A stretch of DNA of 29,837 nucleotides, from NCBI GenBank assembly GCA_021639925.1, contig JAJXEL010000006.1, positions 1,373-31,209 of the forward strand. Reading direction: 5' to 3'. The notes beneath the pieces were generated by a model. That model was not told where the DNA came from. It worked only from the letters and a program-made list of their open reading frames with translations, and ran no database searches. Numbering within the stretch: the stretch's first letter is position 1; every line of letters starts with the position of its first letter. The position numbers were made by a program, and so were the translations under genes. Positions 24,079 to 29,837 of the stretch are shown here, piece after piece. The DNA comes from Alphaproteobacteria bacterium. Lineage in GTDB: Bacteria; Pseudomonadota; Alphaproteobacteria; CAAGCB01; CAG-977.

Positions 24079-24732
24079 TCATCTTTTGTCTGGCGCCGGC
24101 CCGGAACGCAGCGCTTTGTACTTTTCCAGCAGGCGGGCGAAAGCGTCCGTCAATCCGGCGGATATTTGCGGATCTTCGCCCAGATAATCCAGACATAAAG
24201 CGCAGGCTTCCAGCGTTGAAACGCTTTCCTTGCGCGGTTCTTTGCGCAGCCGGCCGTACAAAGACCGTTTTTGCGGCACCAGCAGCAGACGCTGCGTTTT
24301 CAGCAGCCACGGATTGCGCCACCACAAAGCCTTTGCCTGGCTCCAAGAACCGTCCAGCAGGATAATGCCTTCCAGCTTTTCAAGGCATTCGGCCGTATTG
24401 TCCAGCAGGTTTCCTTTGCGGCTTAAAGCGTACAGCCCGGGCGCGACGGGCGTTTCATTCTGCGCCCCCAAATACAGAACACCCCATTTTTTCGGATCGG
24501 CCGGCCGTTTTAAAACGGCGTTTAAGCCGGGACGCGACAAAGCGATTTCCAGCCGGGAATTTTTCAGCATGGAACAAATAATTCCCGCAGTGCCCAATTC
24601 CTTATCCTGTTCCTGCGGGTGCTGCAAAATCAGCACAAAATGGCGGTTATCAAAAGGCTCTGCGTTCGTGCAAACGCAGAGCTGTAAAGATTTCCCGCAT
24701 CTGTCGCAGGTATTGTTCGCCGTATGTGTCAA
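24079..24732 (-). CDS. DTW-domain tRNA-uridine aminocarboxypropyltransferase
   Basis: The 217-residue protein has the DTW family hallmarks: an N-terminal Cys motif CDRCGKSLQLCVC (likely zinc), HFVLILQHPQEQDKELGTA, the signature LDGSWSQAKAL (D-G-S-W for the D-T-W core) and RKEPRKESVSTLEACA. Family members transfer the 3-amino-3-carboxypropyl group from SAM to uridine in tRNA (acp3U). The start is TTG, overlapping the stop of the DUF1150 gene by four bases (TTGA), so translation is coupled. It closes the hsp20-DUF1150-DTW unit. Confidence 0.92.
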   Translation of the reverse strand: MTHTANNTCDRCGKSLQLCVCTNAEPFDNRHFVLILQHPQEQDKELGTAGIICSMLKNSRLEIALSRPGLNAVLKRPADPKKWGVLYLGAQNETPVAPGLYALSRKGNLLDNTAECLEKLEGIILLDGSWSQAKALWWRNPWLLKTQRLLLVPQKRSLYGRLRKEPRKESVSTLEACALCLDYLGEDPQISAGLTDAFARLLEKYKALRSGPAPDKR

Positions 24733-24944
24733 TGGACGCTCACCGGTATCAGTTCGTTGTCTATGACCAGAGATATAGCCTTATTTTCATCGTCTGTATA
24801 GGCTAATTCCGTTCCTTCGGCCGCATAAATGAACCACATTTTGCGATTATCGACGATCTTTTTCTTGATGTACGCGACGGAATTCACGCCCAACTTGGCC
24901 AAATCGTCGGTCGTTATGTCTTTTTTATCTGTTCTGATCAGCAC
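24729..24944 (-). CDS. DUF1150 family protein
   Basis: The 71-residue protein fits the alphaproteobacterial DUF1150 family, with DDLAKLGVNSVAYIKKKIVD, a central FIYAAEGTELAYTDD and the conserved end LIPVSVH. It is found next to Hsp20 genes in many alphaproteobacteria; its function is unknown. The start is GTG with AGGAGG five bases upstream. It follows hsp20 by 27 bases and so is probably heat-inducible with it. Confidence 0.9.
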   Translation of the reverse strand: MLIRTDKKDITTDDLAKLGVNSVAYIKKKIVDNRKMWFIYAAEGTELAYTDDENKAISLVIDNELIPVSVH

Positions 24945-24971
24945 GACGACCTCCTTTGCTGCTTGAGAAGT

Positions 24972-25445
24972 TTACGAAGATTTCTTTTCTATTTTTGCCT
25001 TTTCAGGCGCTTTTTCGACCTTTTTATCATGGTCCTTTTTGGAAATTTTTATCTGGCGGACTTTTGATTCGGGTTCGTTTTGTTTCAAATCAATATGCAA
25101 AAGACCGTTATCCAAATGCGCGTCGATTACCTCGATTCCGTCGGCCAGAATAAAAGAACGCTGGAACTGGCGGGCGGCGATGCCGCGATACAAATACTGG
25201 CGCGCCGGCGCGTTTTCGTCTTCGACGTGCTGGCCGCGGATCACCAGCTGTTTGTCTTCGACTTCGATCGTTAAATCCTCTTCGGCAAAACCGGCAACCG
25301 CAATCGTAATCTGCAAATGGGACGGGTCAATCTGTTCAATGTTATACGGCGGATAACTTTCCGAATTCTTCGCCGCCCTGTCAAGCATGCGTTCCAAAGA
25401 ATCAAAACCAAGCATAAACGGATTGTTAGACGTTAATAAAGCCAT
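24972..25445 (-). CDS. Small heat shock protein Hsp20 (IbpA-like)
   Basis: This 157-residue chaperone holds unfolding proteins in the cytoplasm. It starts MALLTSNNPFMLGFDSLERML, with the alpha-crystallin domain at about residues 32-125: YPPYNIEQIDPSHLQITIAVAGF, EEDLTIEVEDKQLVIRG, YRGIAARQFQRSFIL and DNGLLHIDL. The C-terminal tail is rich in Lys. The I-x-I motif is represented by IKIS. ATG 25445 with AGGAG upstream is preferred to 25487. A heat-shock promoter and a ROSE-like leader precede it. Confidence 0.95.
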   Translation of the reverse strand: MALLTSNNPFMLGFDSLERMLDRAAKNSESYPPYNIEQIDPSHLQITIAVAGFAEEDLTIEVEDKQLVIRGQHVEDENAPARQYLYRGIAARQFQRSFILADGIEVIDAHLDNGLLHIDLKQNEPESKVRQIKISKKDHDKKVEKAPEKAKIEKKSS

Positions 25446-25531
25446 TGTATTTCTCCTGAAAATGAGCAAATAACCGGCGGGTTCCAAAAGACACCCGTCA
25501 CCAGAACACCCCTGTGCGGCGATATCCTGAT
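25446..25531 (-). ncRNA. ROSE-like RNA thermometer leader of hsp20
   Basis: The leader of about 85 bases ends in a small hairpin in which UUGCU (25469-25465) pairs with AGGA of the ribosome binding site (25457-25454) across a seven-base loop, leaving the G of UUGCU unpaired. This U-Y-G-C-U with bulged G opposite the Shine-Dalgarno is the known ROSE signature. An upstream CGGGT/ACCCG hairpin is also possible. No folding was computed. Confidence 0.55.
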
Positions 25532-25536
25532 AAAAG

Positions 25537-25567
25537 GGATATAGTCCTGCTTTTCACGTCTTTCAAG
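25537..25567 (-). promoter_or_regulatory. RpoH (sigma-32) heat-shock promoter for hsp20
   Basis: Minus-strand CTTGAAA (25567-25561), 15 bases, ACTATAT (25545-25539). The -35 is a full match to sigma-32 and the -10 a partial one. Position and gene fit. Confidence 0.65.
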
Positions 25568-25576
25568 AGGAGAAAA

Positions 25577-27163
25577 TTATTTTTTATTTTCCCGGCGCGC
25601 CCGCGTCTGTTTCCCGCCGTTATCCGTCAAATCGACGGGACGCAGCGGATTAAAATACCTTGCATCGCTGTCGCCCGCCGTTACGCCGTCCCCGTCGGGG
25701 TCGGACGGCGAAGTTATCCCCGTCCATGCCGGCGCGGAAGGATACAGCCTGTTTTTCAGACTGACCGGATAAGAAATCGGCGTTTTCTTTTTTCTTAAAT
25801 CCGGAAACAGGCGGTAAGTCTGCGCTTTTTTATTTGCCGCCAGCAATTCCTGATAAGAATACCCCGTTTCAACCGTTGCGCCGATATAGTACTTTTGGCC
25901 GAAAAATTCGTCCGTATCCCCCGGAATATCCGAAACGACACCGTCCAGCAGCCGCCAGCTGCCGTATAAGATTATCCCCCCGCGCATGACCAGTTCCGTT
26001 TTTGACGAATCCATGCCGATAACGGCTTTGTAAACGTCTTCGTCCGTTTTAAAAGTCCTGTCCCCCGCGTTAAATAAAACCAGATCGGCCTGCATACCCG
26101 GACGGATATCGCCGATCTGATCCGACAGCCGCATCAGCTTTGCAGGATTAACCGTCGTCATTTGCCACAATTCTTTGGCCGTAAAGGTATTGTTTAAATA
26201 TTTCGCGTTATATTCCGCGGCGACTTTTAATTCTTCCAGAATATGCGCGGATCCGGAATAAGCCCAGTCCGTTCCCAACGCCAGATTTATCCCGTAATCT
26301 TTCATCAAAGACACCGGCGCCGTCACGCCGTACAGCGCGAAATTGGACCGCGGCGACCAGATCACCGTCGATTTGGCGGCGGCCACCTTTTTAATATCGC
26401 GTTCCAAAACGCCGACCATATGGATCAAACCGATGTTTTCGCCCAGGATATTGTTTCTTTTTCCTTCGTCGGAACTGATATTGACAAATTCGTTGCGGGC
26501 AAAAGCGTCTTTGCCTTCGGCGACATGAACAATGTAAACGACGTCCGGTTTGTTTTTAGGGTGAAACGGATAACCGTCCCCTTCGGCCATCATGTATTTG
26601 CATTTATCATTGTCTTTTAAAGGAAACGTATCGCTCCATATCGTTTTGGAAAGAGTCAATCCTTCGTTGGGCACGTCGCCGAAATTACGCAGAAATCCGG
26701 GGTAACCGCCGGTGCCGACATTGCTTGTCGTTCCCGCGACAACCTGGCGCAGTTCGTTCCAGATTAAAAACTCGGGCCGGCCGGTTTTGGCGTTCTGGCG
26801 TTTTTCATAACCGCGGCAGCCGCCGCTCCAGTCCCGGCGGTGGTTATAGCGTTCGGTCTTATAAAACGCATATTCGTAATACGGCCCGCGGTGATTGTAC
26901 GCCAGATGATCGTGCGCATTGATAAACCCCGGCGCCAAAATATGCCGCCCGGCGTCAATAATTGTTTCATGCTGCGGTTTTTGGTCTGAAATGCCGCCGA
27001 TCTTTCCGTCCCGTGTTATGCCGACGTATTTGTTGTTTAAAATACCGTCGTTGGTAACAACGTAGCGCGCATAGATCCACAAATCATATTTTTCATTTAA
27101 AACCGGTGCCGGCGCGCAACAGGCTGCCAGACACAAAATCAAAGAAAAAAGAACAAACTTCAC
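25577..27163 (-). CDS. Amidohydrolase-family lipoprotein
   Basis: The 528-residue protein is a cytosine deaminase/imidazolonepropionase-like amidohydrolase: NAHDHLAYN (His-x-His metal ligands), VYIVHVAEG, LIHMVGV and LALGTDWAYSGS (Asp ligand), then VNPAKLMRLSDQIGDIRPGMQADLVLF. Unusually it is exported: a signal MKFVLFSLILCLAACCAP with lipidation at Cys15 or 16 is seen. The C-terminal part has an EF-hand/dockerin-like DPDGDGVTAGDSD stretch. Start is GTG 27163 with AAAGAGG five bases upstream; the frame reaches 27196. Substrate unknown. It follows the TerC gene by 66 bases. Confidence 0.87.
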   Translation of the reverse strand: MKFVLFSLILCLAACCAPAPVLNEKYDLWIYARYVVTNDGILNNKYVGITRDGKIGGISDQKPQHETIIDAGRHILAPGFINAHDHLAYNHRGPYYEYAFYKTERYNHRRDWSGGCRGYEKRQNAKTGRPEFLIWNELRQVVAGTTSNVGTGGYPGFLRNFGDVPNEGLTLSKTIWSDTFPLKDNDKCKYMMAEGDGYPFHPKNKPDVVYIVHVAEGKDAFARNEFVNISSDEGKRNNILGENIGLIHMVGVLERDIKKVAAAKSTVIWSPRSNFALYGVTAPVSLMKDYGINLALGTDWAYSGSAHILEELKVAAEYNAKYLNNTFTAKELWQMTTVNPAKLMRLSDQIGDIRPGMQADLVLFNAGDRTFKTDEDVYKAVIGMDSSKTELVMRGGIILYGSWRLLDGVVSDIPGDTDEFFGQKYYIGATVETGYSYQELLAANKKAQTYRLFPDLRKKKTPISYPVSLKNRLYPSAPAWTGITSPSDPDGDGVTAGDSDARYFNPLRPVDLTDNGGKQTRARRENKK

Positions 27164-27229
27164 CGGCGCCTCTTTGGTTTTACGCAAACAAGTCATTGTA
27201 CCATGATATCAAAAAGACAAAAACAAATT

Positions 27230-28249
27230 TTAAGACGCTTTGCGCCGCGGCTGCATTTCCGCCGTTTTTTCCCTTTGTTCTTCTTTTTCCGCCGTTTTAA
27301 ACAAAGACAACAAGACGCCGCCGGCCAGCAGGACAAACGTAACCAGCAAAGAAATGCGGTCGTCCACTTTGAAAAAGAATTCGCCGACAAACACTTTGAT
27401 TCCGATTGCCACCAGCAGGATCGCGCAGGCCGGCTGCAGATAAGAAAAACGATGCATCGCCGCGGACAACAGGAAATAAAGCGCCCGCAGCCCTAAAACG
27501 GCGAACATGTCGCTGGAATAAACGGCGAATGTTTCATGAGATACCGCCAGCATAGCGGGCACGCTGTCGATCGCGAACAAAGCGTCGCCGAATTCAATCA
27601 GCAAAAGCGCCAGAAACAAAGGCGTCGCATACCATTTCATTTTTCCCGGTTCGGACTGCGACGGTTGTTTAACAAAAAAATGTTCGCCGTGCAGTTCGTT
27701 TGTCACGCGCAGATAATGGCGTAAAAAACGCAGCATACGGCTGTCGGACAAATTGATCGCCGGTTCGTCGGACAATAACATTTTCAATCCCGAATAAATC
27801 AGGAACACCGCGAAAATCAGCAATACCGGATCATATCTGTCCAGAATTTCCGCCCCGATGACGAACATAATACCGCGCAGCACGGCCGCCCCCAGGATCC
27901 CCCAGAACAAAACGCGGTGCTGCAAAGGACGCGGAATCGCCAGATAGGAAAAAACCAGAGAAATCACAAAAACGTTATCAATCGACAACCCCATTTCGAC
28001 GATATACCCCATAAAGAATTCCGACGCCATTTCTTCGCCGAAATACCAATGGATCCAGCCGCCGAACAAACAGGCGATGCCGGCATACGTTGAAAACAGC
28101 AGCAGGCTTTTTTTCGCGCTGATTTCCTGGGCTTTCTTTTCCAGAATCCCCAGATCCAAAAATAAAATCGCGCTGACGATTCCCAAAAACATCAGCCATA
28201 TCCACAACGGCTGATGCAAAACGGTAAAAAACAAGAAATCGTGTATCAC
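27230..28249 (-). CDS. TerC/Alx family membrane protein
   Basis: The 339-residue protein has about nine membrane helices and the TerC/Alx motifs: MGLSIDNVFVISLVF and FGDALFAIDSVPAMLAVS. Alx-type members export manganese in E. coli and some help metalate exported proteins. The basic C-terminal tail (after about residue 320) is cytoplasmic. The start is GTG with GGAG nine bases upstream. No yybP-ykoY manganese riboswitch is seen, and the gene follows the outer-membrane barrel gene by 15 bases. Confidence 0.92.
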   Translation of the reverse strand: MIHDFLFFTVLHQPLWIWLMFLGIVSAILFLDLGILEKKAQEISAKKSLLLFSTYAGIACLFGGWIHWYFGEEMASEFFMGYIVEMGLSIDNVFVISLVFSYLAIPRPLQHRVLFWGILGAAVLRGIMFVIGAEILDRYDPVLLIFAVFLIYSGLKMLLSDEPAINLSDSRMLRFLRHYLRVTNELHGEHFFVKQPSQSEPGKMKWYATPLFLALLLIEFGDALFAIDSVPAMLAVSHETFAVYSSDMFAVLGLRALYFLLSAAMHRFSYLQPACAILLVAIGIKVFVGEFFFKVDDRISLLVTFVLLAGGVLLSLFKTAEKEEQREKTAEMQPRRKAS

Positions 28250-28264
28250 AGAAAACTGCTCCGG

Positions 28265-28867
28265 TTAAAAATTATAACGCAGGCCGACATAAACCTTGCG
28301 CACTTTTGCGTCCTGATGCAAAGCGGGGCCGAAAACCGCCTTTGTCGAAAACCGCCCCAGATCGGCATAAACATAACCGATATCCAACACCAGATTTTTA
28401 GGCAGGTCAACGCCGATTCCCGCGGCGGCTTTCCATGCCAGACGGAAAACCGAATCGCCGAATTTCTGCTGTCCGTTGACGACCATATCGGGCATATCGT
28501 TGCGCGAAATGCCGATCCCGGCCCCGATATAAGGCGTCACCCCTTTATAAGAAAACAAATCGGCATAAGTCGTCGTCATCGCCGCCCAGGACGGCAGACG
28601 GGAACGCACGCCCTGCCCCGCCGCGTCAAAAGCGTCGGGCCCTTTTAATCTGACGCGCGTATATTCGAACGTAAATTCGCTGCGCAGGAAACCGCCCCAT
28701 TTCTGTCCGAATCCGGTTTGCGCCGCATATCCTTTTTTTACGCCGTTTTCCGTCCCATAGACATACCCGATATCCGCGCGGGTATAAAATCCGTCGTCGC
28801 TGTCTGCGGCCAAAACCGGAAAAGTCGCCGAAACCAAAAAGATCAAGGCATAAAACATTTTTTTCAT
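28265..28867 (-). CDS. Outer-membrane beta-barrel protein (Opa-like)
   Basis: The 200-residue protein has a signal peptide (MKKMFYALIFLVSATFPVLA, cleaved before ADSDDG) and alternating hydrophobic strands typical of eight-stranded barrels, with GYVYGTENGV, YIGAGIGISRND and the final VGLRYNF, whose terminal Phe is the BAM recognition residue. It resembles the outer-membrane beta-barrel (Opa/OmpA-like) domain family; the role may be adhesion or surface structure. Its ATG overlaps the pheA stop as ATGA, an odd pairing of amino-acid synthesis and surface genes. Confidence 0.88.
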   Translation of the reverse strand: MKKMFYALIFLVSATFPVLAADSDDGFYTRADIGYVYGTENGVKKGYAAQTGFGQKWGGFLRSEFTFEYTRVRLKGPDAFDAAGQGVRSRLPSWAAMTTTYADLFSYKGVTPYIGAGIGISRNDMPDMVVNGQQKFGDSVFRLAWKAAAGIGVDLPKNLVLDIGYVYADLGRFSTKAVFGPALHQDAKVRKVYVGLRYNF

Positions 28868-29742
28868 TTGCGGTTCCCCTGTTGTCGTTTTTTCATTTCC
28901 GCCCGGTAGGGCGCAGCGGCATAAGTCCCCAGAATTTTTACTTTTTCAGAAAAAAAAGCCAATTCTTCAAACGCTCTTTTAAAAGAATCCGAACCGGAAT
29001 GGGCGGCAACGTCGACCAGAAAACCGGCGGAAGTCAAAAAACGTTCGGGATCAACGTAACTTTCCAAACGCAAAAGGTCAATCCCGTTTGTTGCGAATCC
29101 CCCCAGACATTTGTATAAAACGGCCGGCTTGTTTTTTACCCAGAAAATAAAAGACGTCACGGCCCGCGCGGGATCGACCCTTTCGGCGGGATCGCGCGCC
29201 AGCACCCAGAACCGCGTTGTGTTCAGATCAGAATCTTCTATACCGGCCCGCAGCACTTTCAATCCGTATAATTCCGCGGCCGCCTGCGAAGCGACCGCCG
29301 CGACGTCGATCCGCCCGGCGGCGGCGACTTCCTGCGCGGCGGCGGCCGTATTGCCCGTCGATTCGGTTTTAACGTTCAGCCCTTTTAAAAACGCGGCGCA
29401 CTGCGACAGCGCCTGCGCATGGGAACGGACCGTTTTAATGTCTTCCAGCCGGGCCTGCGGCATTCCCAACAGGCAATGCCGGATCCGCAGGAAATGTTCG
29501 GCAATGACGGACAATTCCGTTTTTCCCATCAACCGGTGCATATCAGCAACCCGGCCGGCGGCAGAATTTTCAACCGGCAGCACCGCGCAGTCGGCCAGGC
29601 GAGCGCTGACAGCTTCCAGCGCGTTTTCAAAAGTCGCGTAAAAACAAATCTTTTTTTCAGGAAAGATTTCTTTCGCCGCCAAATGCGCGAAAGCCCCCTC
29701 GACCCCCTGGCAGGCAACGATCCCCGTTTCTTTTTTGTTCAT
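28864..29742 (-). CDS. pheA: Prephenate dehydratase
   Basis: This 292-residue enzyme turns prephenate (or arogenate) into phenylpyruvate (phenylalanine). The dehydratase domain (residues 1-185) has ACQGVEGAFAHLAAKEIFP, LPVENSAAGRV and the catalytic DLNTTRFWVLA motif. A C-terminal ACT domain (about 200-285) contains PAVLYKCLGGFATNGIDLLRLESYVD, the Phe-binding region. No chorismate mutase domain is attached, as usual in alphaproteobacteria. It heads the pheA-barrel-TerC run. ATG 29742 is preceded by GGGCGGAAA. Confidence 0.94.
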   Translation of the reverse strand: MNKKETGIVACQGVEGAFAHLAAKEIFPEKKICFYATFENALEAVSARLADCAVLPVENSAAGRVADMHRLMGKTELSVIAEHFLRIRHCLLGMPQARLEDIKTVRSHAQALSQCAAFLKGLNVKTESTGNTAAAAQEVAAAGRIDVAAVASQAAAELYGLKVLRAGIEDSDLNTTRFWVLARDPAERVDPARAVTSFIFWVKNKPAVLYKCLGGFATNGIDLLRLESYVDPERFLTSAGFLVDVAAHSGSDSFKRAFEELAFFSEKVKILGTYAAAPYRAEMKKRQQGNRK

Positions 29743-29797
29743 TTTCCGCCCAAAACTTTTCTTTTTTTTCGAAAAAAATATTTTTTTGTCAAAACTC

Positions 29798-29825
29798 TTG
29801 TAGTCTGCTTTTAATATGATATACT
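29798..29825 (+). promoter_or_regulatory. Possible promoter for a gene beyond the right end
   Basis: TTGTAG (29798-29803), 16 bases, TATACT (29820-29825). The gene it would serve starts after the window. An exact TTGACA also lies on the minus strand (29792-29787) before pheA, but no clear -10 follows it. Confidence 0.35.
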
Positions 29826-29837
29826 CTTTTTATAAGG

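Noticed and set aside
28250..28264. Manganese riboswitch before the TerC/Alx gene
   Set aside because: Only 15 bases separate it from the upstream gene, too short for a yybP-ykoY element.

Overview
The window looks like the chromosome of a roughly half-GC alphaproteobacterium that probably lives anaerobically or by fermentation. The alphaproteobacterial signs are a bamD-recN-ligA run, a MucR/Ros-type regulator, an Hsp20 gene followed by a DUF1150 gene, a CGFS monothiol glutaredoxin, and an arogenate/prephenate dehydratase with a C-terminal ACT domain. The anaerobic hint is a small TM1266-type protein, a family known alongside iron-only hydrogenases, together with a 2,3-diaminopropionate ammonia-lyase. 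Lineage and lifestyle are inferences; no rRNA or tRNA gene was found. Coding density is very high. The longest stretch without a gene is about 135 bases (12633-12767), and it appears to hold a promoter and a structured leader, so no gap longer than 300 bases exists.

Layout. 1-225 is the 5' part of an exported protein (minus). 306-8973 (minus) runs, in transcription order, TPR-methyltransferase, a membrane-anchored unknown protein, a degenerate ALDH7-like dehydrogenase, bamD, recN, ligA. 9072-12632 (plus) is a very large membrane protein: a sulfatase-like domain joined to a proline-rich segment and a TolA-like Ala/Lys/Glu repeat helix. 12768-13723 (plus) holds grxD and a secreted phospholipase-D-type nuclease. 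13727-14935 (minus) is a polytopic membrane protein. A rutE-like nitroreductase (minus) and diaminopropionate ammonia-lyase (plus) are transcribed divergently from promoters whose -10 boxes overlap. 17047-19286 (plus) holds a lipoprotein and an AnmK-like kinase. 19283-20975 (minus) holds a YcgN-like protein, a YgjP-like metalloprotein and an ankyrin lipoprotein. 21029-25445 (minus) holds Hsp20, DUF1150, a DTW tRNA-modifying enzyme, the TM1266-type regulator, an HNH nuclease, a SUKH (SMI1/KNR4) protein, queA and mucR. 25577-29742 (minus) holds pheA, an outer-membrane barrel, a TerC/Alx protein and an amidohydrolase lipoprotein.

How the genes relate. Many belong to envelope biology (bamD, AnmK, lipoproteins, barrel protein, the sulfatase/TolA-like giant) or to genome and RNA maintenance (ligA, recN, queA, DTW protein). 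The candidates for something new are: an orphan HNH nuclease plus SUKH protein pair placed directly behind a strong terminator and before queA; a heat-shock promoter with a ROSE-like RNA thermometer ahead of hsp20; a structured leader before grxD; the sulfatase/TolA-like chimera with a lost metal ligand; and an ALDH7-like protein lacking the catalytic general base. Several start codons were placed internal to the longest open frame, because the longest frame ran into the upstream gene or because a better ribosome binding site lay downstream.
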